DNA of 22,562 nt from a virus. The DNA lies in the IMG/VR virus record IMGVR_UViG_3300042922_000865, positions 1-22,562 of that record; one strand, given 5' to 3'. Both the position numbers and the translations under genes were made by a program. Below are positions 8,761-16,113 of this stretch, piece by piece (position 1 is the first letter of the stretch; every line of letters begins with the position of its first letter). The notes under the pieces are model-generated. The model did not search any database. It had not been told where the DNA came from and saw only the letters and a program-made list of their open reading frames with translations.

Positions 8761-8780
8761 AATACGCAATATAATTGTTT

Positions 8781-8790
8781 ATATTTAATT
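8781..8790 (-). promoter_or_regulatory. Conserved leader box AATTAAATAT, copy 2
   Basis: Minus strand CCAATTAAATATAAACAAT, directly after the 8789-8836 stem-loop and about 45 bases before the polymerase ribosome binding site. It matches the copy at 16288-16297 over CCAATTAAATATAAACAA. No good promoter is seen here, so the box occurs without one. Confidence 0.5.
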
Positions 8791-8836
8791 GGCAATAAAT
8801 CTCACAATATGTTTCTTAAACGAGATTCATTGCCAA
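8789..8836 (-). ncRNA. Long stem-loop in the recJ-polymerase intergenic region
   Basis: On the minus-strand transcript UUGGCAAUGAAUCUC (8836-8822) pairs with GAGAUUUAUUGCCAA (8803-8789) over 15 positions with one G-U wobble. On the plus strand the same position would be an A-C mismatch, so the fold fits the gene-sense transcript. The loop holds a further GUUU/AAAC mini-stem. No U-tract follows, so it is not a normal terminator; an RNA processing, stability or translational control element is more likely. Confidence 0.6.
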
Positions 8837-8853
8837 AAATTAATTGTAAGTAT

Positions 8854-10644
8854 TTAAAATCTAAAATCTTTATCCTTTGTAGCATTGAAATCGATTATTT
8901 CTATCTGAGGGTATTCATTTTCATTCCATTTGTTAATGGTAAATTCTCCAATGACATCTAACTTTATTTTATCTGAATTTTTTCTTGATAATCCCTTACT
9001 TGATTTCATAATCATACGATTATACAATTCTTCACTTGCAAATTTTTTAATAAAGGTTATTCTATTTTTTCCTATGTTTTTTTCAAATCTAATAAGATTT
9101 CTTTTTTCTCCCATAAGCTGAATATCCTCGATTTTTAAGCTAATATCGGTTATTGCAAATAATGGTTTTTTTAATGTATTTCCCCAAATATTTGCCCATT
9201 GTCCTACTTGAGTGATATGTTTTTCTTTTAACCTTCCAACTGGTATTTCATAATCTACCATATAAACATCTTCTATTTCTATATCTTTAAATAGTTCGTT
9301 TAATTTGATTTGTGTAGTATTGATATTATCTTCATGGATTTGAAATCCTCCTGCTGGTGGATGCCCAGCAACCATTATAAAAGTTCCTAAACTAAGCAAA
9401 GTATCTAATAAAGATTCAACAGGAAATAAATCGTAACTTCTAAAACTTCCACCATATATAATTTTACCTTTTTCCTCTTTCATCTTTTTTAATATTATAA
9501 TTGGACGTTTATATATCGATGTTAATTTATTTGCAACTAAACCAGTGAAAGATTTTTCTAAAATATCTGTCCCATTAACTATAATAACTTTATTGTTATT
9601 TAATTTTTCATTTTCTATTTTTTCAATTAATAACTCCATTCCTTGTTTAACTAGTTTATCTTGTCTAGCTTTTATATTCGTTGTTTCTCTAACCATTGAT
9701 TTTTGTAGAGTTTGAATTTCAATAGGTGGTTTTGGGTCTTCCTTGGATTTTCTTCTAGGTTGATATTCTATCATTTCTTCTTTTCCAAGAAAAGCTTCAA
9801 TCACCTTTCTTTGCTCTTCTTCTGTTCCAACTCTTGTCACCGCATTGATAAAAGGTACTATTTTCCATCCAATAAAATCAAAATTTATTGGATCTTCCTC
9901 AGAAACTTTGTTTTTAATTATATATTCTTTAATAAAATTATTTTTAATTCTTTTTAATCCTTCGAGTGCAATATATCTAGTTTCATAATTTCTTAAATCC
10001 ATTTGATCTCCTACTATTCCTAATGCAACAAGGTCTAAATCATCATCTGAAAAATCATAGTTAAATTTTTTATCATATTCTTTTAGAAACTTATATACAA
10101 CTCCTGCTCCACTGAGAGTTTGATTGGGATATTGTCCGTCTTGACAGTTTATAACTATAGCATATGGATTTTCTTTTTCAATCTTATGATGGTCAAGAAT
10201 CAAAATGTCTATATCATATTCCTCATTTAAAATTTTACACTGTTCAATATCGTTAGTTCCTGCATCTGGAACAATTAATAAATCAAACTGATATTGTTTT
10301 AAATTTTTTAAGATAATCCCATGTTTTTTTTCTTCGTTCATTGAATATGAAATATTAATATCGTTATTTATTTTTTTTATGTAATTAAAAGGAATTGTTC
10401 CAGAAGTTAAACCATCGTTATCTACGTCAAACAAAATATGTATATCGCTCCCATTTTCTATATGCCAATTAAGCATATTTAAACCTCTATTCATATTTTT
10501 AAACAACATACCATCATTTAATACTGAATTATTTATATTTAATAGTTTTTTAGGATTTTCTACACCTCTGCGCTTCAATAAGGTATCTAACAATTCATCT
10601 TCTGTTATGTATTCATAACCTTTATTTAAAACCTTATATTTCAA
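8854..10644 (-). CDS. recJ: RecJ-like single-strand DNA 5'-3' exonuclease (DHH/DHHA1)
   Basis: A 596-residue DHH-family phosphoesterase. Motif I is FDVDNDGLTSG near residue 70 (RecJ: DxDxDG), motif II lies at VPDAGTND near 120, motif III is LDHHKIE near 148 and a conserved SGAGVVYKF follows. The DHHA1 domain holds NGTDILEKSFTGLVANKL near 360-380 and the substrate-binding AGHPPAGGFQ near 423; a C-terminal OB-like part follows. Metal-binding aspartates and histidines are all present, so it should be an active 5'-3' exonuclease on single strands. RecJ enzymes act in recombination and mismatch repair; its place between primase and polymerase genes invites a role in clearing primers or gap processing (inference). 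TTG at 10644-10642 overlaps the primase stop as TTGA, and GGAG lies eight bases upstream, so translation is coupled. Length is close to bacterial RecJ. Confidence 0.92.
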   Translation of the reverse strand: MKYKVLNKGYEYITEDELLDTLLKRRGVENPKKLLNINNSVLNDGMLFKNMNRGLNMLNWHIENGSDIHILFDVDNDGLTSGTIPFNYIKKINNDINISYSMNEEKKHGIILKNLKQYQFDLLIVPDAGTNDIEQCKILNEEYDIDILILDHHKIEKENPYAIVINCQDGQYPNQTLSGAGVVYKFLKEYDKKFNYDFSDDDLDLVALGIVGDQMDLRNYETRYIALEGLKRIKNNFIKEYIIKNKVSEEDPINFDFIGWKIVPFINAVTRVGTEEEQRKVIEAFLGKEEMIEYQPRRKSKEDPKPPIEIQTLQKSMVRETTNIKARQDKLVKQGMELLIEKIENEKLNNNKVIIVNGTDILEKSFTGLVANKLTSIYKRPIIILKKMKEEKGKIIYGGSFRSYDLFPVESLLDTLLSLGTFIMVAGHPPAGGFQIHEDNINTTQIKLNELFKDIEIEDVYMVDYEIPVGRLKEKHITQVGQWANIWGNTLKKPLFAITDISLKIEDIQLMGEKRNLIRFEKNIGKNRITFIKKFASEELYNRMIMKSSKGLSRKNSDKIKLDVIGEFTINKWNENEYPQIEIIDFNATKDKDFRF

Positions 10645-11777
10645 TTTATCATCTCCCTTAATTCTTCTACCTCGCTAATGTAGTATCTTTCTTTATATAA
10701 ATCTAAAAAAATATCTTTTCCCCGGTCAATTGGGGCTGATTTATAATCTAATCTTTTATCCCAACAAGTGATAAAGGAAATATTGCAATAGTCAATGAAC
10801 ATATTAGTTATTTTTATTAATCTTTTTATGTATCCCTCATACTCCTTCCATTCTTTAGTATTTCTATTTTCCAGCTCAATAAATTCTATTTGATATTGCT
10901 TGTCATAAGCTACAATAACTTCCTCGACCCCCAATGATAAGACTAAATCTCTTTGATACAATGAAAAGGTCATACCACTAGAAGCCAATGCTATATTATT
11001 TTCTTGTCCGAAGTAACTTGCATATAATAATACAGATTTTTCACTTTCAAAAATGATGGCTTTTTTAAATTTTTTAATGTTTTCTTTATTTTGATATATA
11101 CCATATAGATTAAAATTCATTGGATATCTATATGTTAATCCTTGTATTGTGATAGGAATGTATTTCTTACCTGCTTCTATTTCATATTTAAAAAAATTTC
11201 TAGCTCTAATACCGACCAAATTCCCATTTATATCATAATGGGGAATTATACATTTGTTTTGATTTATATAAAACTTTATTTGAAAAAAATCAGATATGTT
11301 TTCTTCTATTCCTTCTTCATACCAAGAAAGTGGCATATAGTTGCTAAAAATCTTTAAAATATTTTTATTATAGGAGGGAAGATTTATTAATTGCTTATCT
11401 TTTTTATATAAATGATATTTTAAAAATTTTAAGTCTTGATTGTTTTCGACTGTTCTTTGAATACCTATTCTTATTTTTTTATGAGTTGATATGTTTTTAA
11501 AGCTACAGATATAGTTATAAGCTTCTTTAAAATCTATTCCTTTACATGACATAATAACATCGTAAAGACTCATGCTACCACAACAAGTATAACACATTAA
11601 CATTTTACTTTTTGTAAAGAAATGAAGCTTATGTTTATGATTATCACTATAGTGACAAACATTTAGGAAATATAAATTCCCTTGCGAATCTATTTTATAA
11701 GTATCTGACCCCAAATCTTTCATTATTTCTATAATATCTTCTGTTGTTAATAATTCTAAAAGCTGCTCTCTATCCAT
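10641..11777 (-). CDS. dnaG: DnaG-type DNA primase
   Basis: A 378-residue primase that would lay RNA primers for replication. A CHC2-type zinc finger is near residues 41-65: CH at 41-42, then CYTC at 62-65; the usual histidine three residues after the first cysteine is a serine, and H47 or H42 may serve instead. The catalytic TOPRIM domain is near 235-295, with IIFESEKSVLLYAS holding the acidic residue and VEEVIVAYDKQYQ holding the metal-binding aspartate. The protein is shorter than bacterial DnaG (about 600 residues) and lacks a clear C-terminal helicase-binding domain, as in many phage primases. ATG at 11777-11775 has only a weak GGGTG site and sits 14 bases after the helicase gene, so it probably depends on coupled translation. 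The stop overlaps the recJ start. Confidence 0.92.
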   Translation of the reverse strand: MDREQLLELLTTEDIIEIMKDLGSDTYKIDSQGNLYFLNVCHYSDNHKHKLHFFTKSKMLMCYTCCGSMSLYDVIMSCKGIDFKEAYNYICSFKNISTHKKIRIGIQRTVENNQDLKFLKYHLYKKDKQLINLPSYNKNILKIFSNYMPLSWYEEGIEENISDFFQIKFYINQNKCIIPHYDINGNLVGIRARNFFKYEIEAGKKYIPITIQGLTYRYPMNFNLYGIYQNKENIKKFKKAIIFESEKSVLLYASYFGQENNIALASSGMTFSLYQRDLVLSLGVEEVIVAYDKQYQIEFIELENRNTKEWKEYEGYIKRLIKITNMFIDYCNISFITCWDKRLDYKSAPIDRGKDIFLDLYKERYYISEVEELREMIN

Positions 11778-11791
11778 ATTATTTCACCCAA

Positions 11792-13354
11792 TTATTCAAT
11801 TAAATTAATTGTTGTTTTATCTATTGACATAGGTTCATAATCTCTATTGGTACAAAATAAATCAATAGTTTTCATATTTCCTAAATTTTGATAACACCAT
11901 ATTTTTACTTCTTCATTTATTTTTCCAAATCTATTCTTATAAATAGTGTAACAGGTATTTGGAACGATTGTAGTATTAAGTCCTCTGCCTTTTTTCAATA
12001 ATGGTTCTATAAGCTCTAGCTCTTTTTTTGTTGGTGCAAAAACAGTTATACCCACATCAGCTTTATTAGGTAATGACCTAGCTCCTTTTATGGCTCTTTG
12101 GTCTCTTACACCATCTCTTCGAGCTTCATCTGTGGTTTGAGTAAATCCAAAAATAACAACGTCATATTCAGTTGCCATATTTTTTATATTTGAAGATAAG
12201 TTTAATAAAACTTGATCTTCTCTTGCAGTCATTCCTCTTGTTAATTGAACATATTCAGATGTCATTGCTACGGTTAACTCTAAGTAATCTATGCAAAGTG
12301 CATCTAATCCCGTTTTTTCTTTGTATCTGTCTACTATATTCCATAGAGTAGCTAAATCATAGTTCGGTTCATCTTCCAGAAATAAATTAGTATCTTTTGC
12401 GTATTGAACTGCTTTATCAACTCTGATTTCTTCTTCTTTAGTTAATATATTTTCTTTTATTTTATATTCCTCAACTCCACTAATAAAAGCCCATATCATA
12501 GGTTCTAATTCTTCATAAATTTTCATTTCTGTTCCAATATATAATCCAACATTGTTTTGACCATTAGGGTTTATTACAAAATCATTTTTTTCATGGTTCC
12601 ATAAATAAGGTGAACAAATCAACAATAATCTTTCAATAGCAACTCTTGTTTTACCTTTTCCACTATCTCTACTTTCTAAGAAGAACCCCCCTTTTAAAGC
12701 TCCTCTGGTAAGTGTATTTAAATATAAACTTTCTAAGCCATATCCGAACACAGGTGATTCTTTCATTTTTTCTCTGAGTTCTTCTGCGTTATCTCCAGCT
12801 TTTCTTCTTTTTGAAGAGTCTTTAGCTAAAAATTTTTCTTTTATTTTAAATATTTTTTTATCAAAATATTGTTGAATTTCATGAAGAGTCATTTTTTCAA
12901 ATTCTTCTTGTTGATTTTTTATTATAATATGGTCAATTTCATCAACATTAAGAACATCTGATACATCTACCCCTTCTAAAATATAGTTTCTTAATAATGA
13001 TAATTTTCTTATTTTATTGTAATAATAATCATAGTTAGATTCGCTGCCGTCCTCAAGAACTCCATTTATCCACTCTATATTTTCTTTATTTTCAAAAATT
13101 ATATTATAAGACATAGGGTCATTCGTGTTTAAATAAGTTTCAATATCTGCAATTCTTACTTCTTTTAATCCTTGTAAATCTAAATTATGTAAGCATCTAT
13201 ATAGTAACTCATGATTTCCCCTAGGAAAATCTTCCACATTTAATATGTATTTCTTATCTCTTAACAAAGAAGGATTTCTCATTAAACATCCTAAAACTTG
13301 ACAAGAAGCTCTTTTGTCGTAATATTTTTCAATTTGTTTTTTTATTGCTCTCAT
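11792..13354 (-). CDS. dnaB: Replicative DNA helicase, DnaB family
   Basis: A 520-residue superfamily 4 hexameric helicase that should unwind the fork 5' to 3' and contact the primase. The N-terminal domain (QVLGCLMRNPSLL near 19-31, EDFPRGNHELLYRCL near 41-55) matches DnaB-N. The RecA-like domain has Walker A ESRDSGKGKTRVA near 224-236, Walker B LCIDYLELTV near 350 and the FGFTQTTDEAR sensor near 400, followed by RAIKGARSLPNKADVG, which matches the DnaB motif that names an arginine-containing loop. Walker A differs from the usual RPSMGKT but keeps the GKT. It is somewhat longer than E. coli DnaB (471). ATG at 13354-13352 follows GGGAGGAAG and overlaps the end of the zinc-finger gene by 26 bases, typical of a loader-helicase pair. 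Confidence 0.94.
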   Translation of the reverse strand: MRAIKKQIEKYYDKRASCQVLGCLMRNPSLLRDKKYILNVEDFPRGNHELLYRCLHNLDLQGLKEVRIADIETYLNTNDPMSYNIIFENKENIEWINGVLEDGSESNYDYYYNKIRKLSLLRNYILEGVDVSDVLNVDEIDHIIIKNQQEEFEKMTLHEIQQYFDKKIFKIKEKFLAKDSSKRRKAGDNAEELREKMKESPVFGYGLESLYLNTLTRGALKGGFFLESRDSGKGKTRVAIERLLLICSPYLWNHEKNDFVINPNGQNNVGLYIGTEMKIYEELEPMIWAFISGVEEYKIKENILTKEEEIRVDKAVQYAKDTNLFLEDEPNYDLATLWNIVDRYKEKTGLDALCIDYLELTVAMTSEYVQLTRGMTAREDQVLLNLSSNIKNMATEYDVVIFGFTQTTDEARRDGVRDQRAIKGARSLPNKADVGITVFAPTKKELELIEPLLKKGRGLNTTIVPNTCYTIYKNRFGKINEEVKIWCYQNLGNMKTIDLFCTNRDYEPMSIDKTTINLIE

Positions 13355-13865
13355 TAACTTCCTCCCAATCTATATTTAATGATAAGGGTTCTTTTTTGAC
13401 AATTTCTTTTTTTATAATTTTTGTCTTTACATTTATTATTTTTTCTGTATTTTCAAAATTATCAAATTTGTCTTCTAAATCGTATTTTTTATTATAATAA
13501 TATTTAGCCTTATCATAAAAATATGGAATTATCCCTAAACCAGTACCTTCAATCACTTCGTTTTCTAAAACATCATAATAATATTTTAAAGTATAATACA
13601 TTCCTATATTTGTATAATTATAATCATCTCTATATGTCTTCATCTGTTGAAACATCATTCCATTTGGTGTTTTTATTTTATATAATTCACAAATAAGTTT
13701 AAACAATAAATCCCAATCATTTGCATTTTTTTTTGATTCTTTTTCTTTTAGTTGCAAACAGGTTTGACAATATTTTTTATTTCCTTTTGTAGTCAATTCT
13801 TCTTTTTCAAATAAAATTCCACATTTTGAACATTTTATTTTTTTATTTTTTTTTACGTCTTCTAT
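13329..13865 (-). CDS. Zinc-finger protein with apparent non-canonical start (AUA or AUU), possible helicase loader
   Basis: A 178-residue product if initiated at ATA 13865-13863. It has a four-cysteine finger, CSKC at 12-15 and CQTC at 33-36, then a conserved-looking tyrosine-rich helical region (GMYYTLKYYYDVLENEV, GIIPYFYDKAKYYYNKKY) and a charged, lysine-rich tail. The first usual start codon in frame is TTG at 13796, but that would remove half of the finger. AAAAGGAGGG lies at 13874-13880; no in-frame ATG, GTG or TTG occurs between it and the finger. ATA sits seven bases after AGGAGG, while ATT at 13871 sits only one base after. The gene lies between Sak4 and DnaB and overlaps DnaB by 26 bases, the place where phages often keep a helicase loader; this role is inferred. 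I do not recognise the family with confidence. Runs of nine and seven A in the region make a sequencing error another explanation. Confidence 0.7.
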   Translation of the reverse strand: MEDVKKNKKIKCSKCGILFEKEELTTKGNKKYCQTCLQLKEKESKKNANDWDLLFKLICELYKIKTPNGMMFQQMKTYRDDYNYTNIGMYYTLKYYYDVLENEVIEGTGLGIIPYFYDKAKYYYNKKYDLEDKFDNFENTEKIINVKTKIIKKEIVKKEPLSLNIDWEEVNESNKKTN

Positions 13866-13881
13866 ATCAATCCCTCCTTTT

Positions 13882-13918
13882 AAAAGAATAAGGGAGTAAA
13901 ATACCCCCTTATTCTTTT
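13882..13918 (-). terminator. Hairpin terminator or attenuator after the Sak4 gene
   Basis: AAAAGAATAAGGG (13882-13894) and CCCTTATTCTTTT (13906-13918) form a perfect 13-bp stem with an 11-base loop, starting just after the Sak4 stop. The minus-strand transcript ends the stem in UUCUUUU, a U-rich 3' side, so it can act as an intrinsic terminator; the plus strand also gives a U-tract. As helicase and polymerase genes follow with no visible promoter, partial read-through is needed, making it an attenuator that lowers downstream expression. Confidence 0.7.
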
Positions 13919-13924
13919 TTATTA

Positions 13925-14959
13925 TTACTTTATTCCTATTTCATTCATTTTTTCTTCTAAGTCCTGTATTATAGCAGATACGGCTTGAGCCTGATTAGGG
14001 GTACATTCAGAAACTCTAGCTCCGTTTCCTAAGAAGCTTTCTACTACAGATGTTAAAATTTCAACTTTATCAGCTTCAATAAATTTTTCACCTATTTCTT
14101 GTACTCTCTCCATTAATTCGTCAAAATCATATTCAATATCTTCTGCAATAATAGAAGAATTGAATTCTAAAGGAGTAACACCATCTTCCTCCGATTGCTT
14201 TTCAACAGCTTCAATTATTGCCTTTTTTAAATTATCATAAGATAGTTCTACTTTAAAAGGAAGGTATCTCATTCTATTACCACACTCAAACATCCCATTA
14301 GTTCTAAGATAGGCATATCTTTTTGTTTCATCGCCTTCAGATACTGTCTTCATATATGTGGTTATATCCACTGCTCTCGCAATAACTTTAAAAGCTCTCT
14401 TGTCCATTGTTGGTGCTATTTTTGTTTCCTTTTCTTTCGTTATCGCATCTTTTTCTTGTTTTATATCTTCATGGGATATAAAAATTACGCTGTAGAGTGT
14501 TTGACCATGTGAATTAGTTGCTTTCATTAATGATAAGAGTGTTCTTTCAAATTCCTTTTCACATTTTTTATATCCTCTTTTATTTTCAGTTTCGTCTAGA
14601 GATGTCTTTCCTTCAAGTGAACATATGTAATCTACGCACATATCATATAATAAATCTGAGGTATCTATTACAATTGTATGGTATGAAGTATCTTCTAATT
14701 TGCCCCTTTTTACGTCTTCTGCCTGTTTAACAAGTGGTTTTACTACTGAATTTTTAAAGAATAGCCAATCGTTAACAGGAATTGGTTTAACTTTATTTAT
14801 TGCACCATATCCAGCTTCAGTAGCAACTAGTAAAGGCTTTGGAAATCTACAAGCGGTTGTAGTTTTTCCTATTTTTCTTTCTCCATAGAACAAGAAACTC
14901 TTTCCTCTTATATCCGTACTAACTATATGTTCAGGTATATTAAAAATATCAAATGCCAT
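13925..14959 (-). CDS. Sak4-like RecA-fold recombination ATPase
   Basis: A 344-residue phage AAA/RecA-fold protein. Walker A is GERKIGKTTTA at 26-36, Walker B is TIVIDTSDLL with the aspartate near 99, and VIFISHEDIKQE near 162-173 fits the sensor strand seen in these proteins. This layout is that of the single-domain RecA-like Sak4 family, which anneals single strands together with a partner ssDNA-binding protein and is common in phage recombination modules. The extra C-terminal 100 residues (acidic, helical) are outside the ATPase core and unassigned. ATG at 14959-14957 follows AAAGGAG. It lies next to an ssDNA-binding-like gene, exactly the partner expected for Sak4. A terminator-like hairpin follows at once. 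Confidence 0.85.
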   Translation of the reverse strand: MAFDIFNIPEHIVSTDIRGKSFLFYGERKIGKTTTACRFPKPLLVATEAGYGAINKVKPIPVNDWLFFKNSVVKPLVKQAEDVKRGKLEDTSYHTIVIDTSDLLYDMCVDYICSLEGKTSLDETENKRGYKKCEKEFERTLLSLMKATNSHGQTLYSVIFISHEDIKQEKDAITKEKETKIAPTMDKRAFKVIARAVDITTYMKTVSEGDETKRYAYLRTNGMFECGNRMRYLPFKVELSYDNLKKAIIEAVEKQSEEDGVTPLEFNSSIIAEDIEYDFDELMERVQEIGEKFIEADKVEILTSVVESFLGNGARVSECTPNQAQAVSAIIQDLEEKMNEIGIK

Positions 14960-15012
14960 ATGATTTAATCTCCTTTTAAATTTATTTATATTTTATATGT
15001 TATTTTTTAGGA

Positions 15013-15049
15013 TTAGTGATAATTTATAAAATCAATAAACTATCACTAA
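15013..15049 (-). ncRNA. 15-bp stem-loop between ssDNA-binding and Sak4 genes
   Basis: The minus transcript UUAGUGAUAGUUUAU (15049-15035) pairs with AUAAAUUAUCACUAA (15027-15013) across a 7-base loop, with one G-U wobble that would be an A-C mismatch on the other strand. It begins eight bases after the ssDNA-binding stop. UCCUAAAAAAUAAC follows, not a U-tract, so it is more likely an mRNA stability or processing element than a terminator in the gene direction. In the plus direction it is followed by TTTTTT. Confidence 0.6.
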
Positions 15050-15057
15050 TTTTTTAA

Positions 15058-16008
15058 TTAGAATTTTGGTCTTTCTCTTTTAGGCTTTTTTTCGTCTACC
15101 ACGCCGCCACTTAAGCCTTTAGTTTTCTTATCATCTTTAGATTCTTCATTTCTTATATTTTCTATTTCAGTATCTCTTTCTATTTTTGCTTTTTTTATTA
15201 ATTCCATATCAAATTCTTTTTCTTCATTCTCTTGGATATCAGCACCTTCTATAACAAAATCATGTATGTATTCTCGACTCTCTTCTATTTTTGCCTTACC
15301 AAGTCCTCCACCTTTTTTTACTTTTGTAATTATTGATTTATAATCGATATTACCCCAAGTATTTATAGTCATACCTTCTTCTACTTGACTTAAGATATCT
15401 TGAGCAAAATCGTAATCATTACCTTCTTCATCCTTTATAACTCCAGCAACTACCTTCATGGGCATAACCTTTCCCCCATATAAGGGAGTCCAACCAGTTA
15501 TTACAGCTCTTCCTGTAGTTTCGTCTTTTTTTACTTCTTCTGTTACGGATGTAACAAACATTTCTATTTCAAATTCCGCTTTATAGTCTTCTTCCTTTAT
15601 AGAGTTGTCAACTATAATTGTGCCAAATCCTAAATTCATACTTAGAGTTGTTTTTACCTCTTCATTTGATTTATAAATTTCTTCTTTAATATGAGGGGTA
15701 AAATCTTTGTTGCCAAATATCTTAACCTTTGACACAACATCTTCAGAATCTTTTGCTGAAGCCATAGTTAGATGTTCTCCTGTTATAAACTTTTTTAAAG
15801 TTTCATAAGCTTTTTTGGGTTTTCCATCTTTATTTTTTTCTCCCACAAAAACTTTTAATTCTATTTCCGAAAACTCTCCAGTTTTTATAACAATTGAGCC
15901 GCCAATTGATTTATTTCCATCCTTTGTATTCTCTGTTAATTTATGCTCTTTCACCGCTCCAGTTAAAGTTATATTATTTATACCTTGTCTTGATTCTTGA
16001 TTTGCCAT
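15058..16008 (-). CDS. Probable ssDNA-binding protein (OB-fold-like)
   Basis: A 316-residue soluble protein rich in beta strand. The start NNITLTGAVKEHKL and the following SIGGSIVIKTGEFSEIELKVFV have the strand pattern of an OB fold; the middle (FEIEMFVTSVTEEV, KVMPMKVVAGVI, NTWGNIDYKSIITKV) looks like a second small barrel. The C-terminal 75 residues are highly charged and probably disordered, ending in a basic KPKRERPKF instead of the acidic tip of classical SSB. Phages often pair such proteins with a Sak4 ATPase, and this gene is directly upstream of one, so single-strand binding during replication and annealing is inferred from fold pattern and context; no sequence signature proves it. 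ATG at 16008-16006 follows TTTTGGAGG. It is the first gene of the replication operon and has a long structured leader. Confidence 0.65.
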   Translation of the reverse strand: MANQESRQGINNITLTGAVKEHKLTENTKDGNKSIGGSIVIKTGEFSEIELKVFVGEKNKDGKPKKAYETLKKFITGEHLTMASAKDSEDVVSKVKIFGNKDFTPHIKEEIYKSNEEVKTTLSMNLGFGTIIVDNSIKEEDYKAEFEIEMFVTSVTEEVKKDETTGRAVITGWTPLYGGKVMPMKVVAGVIKDEEGNDYDFAQDILSQVEEGMTINTWGNIDYKSIITKVKKGGGLGKAKIEESREYIHDFVIEGADIQENEEKEFDMELIKKAKIERDTEIENIRNEESKDDKKTKGLSGGVVDEKKPKRERPKF

Positions 16009-16113
16009 ATGTAAATTACCTCCAAAATTTTATTTATTTTCTTTGATTTTATATTGTTTATATTTAAATATTATTTAAAAACCGCATAAAATTACTTTTT
16101 TATCTACTTTTAT

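Noticed and set aside
8704-9957. Plus-strand frames over the recJ and polymerase starts
   Set aside because: They are antisense to strongly conserved recJ and dnaE sequence and have Phe/Ile/Ser-rich content typical of reverse complements.
14518-14888. Two plus-strand frames over the Sak4-like gene, one with hydrophobic stretches resembling a membrane protein
   Set aside because: They lie opposite the Walker A and B region, with no promoter on the plus strand anywhere in the window.
15013-15049. Plus-direction intrinsic terminator (stem followed by TTTTTT)
   Set aside because: There are no plus-strand genes to terminate, and the stem pairs fully only in the minus RNA.
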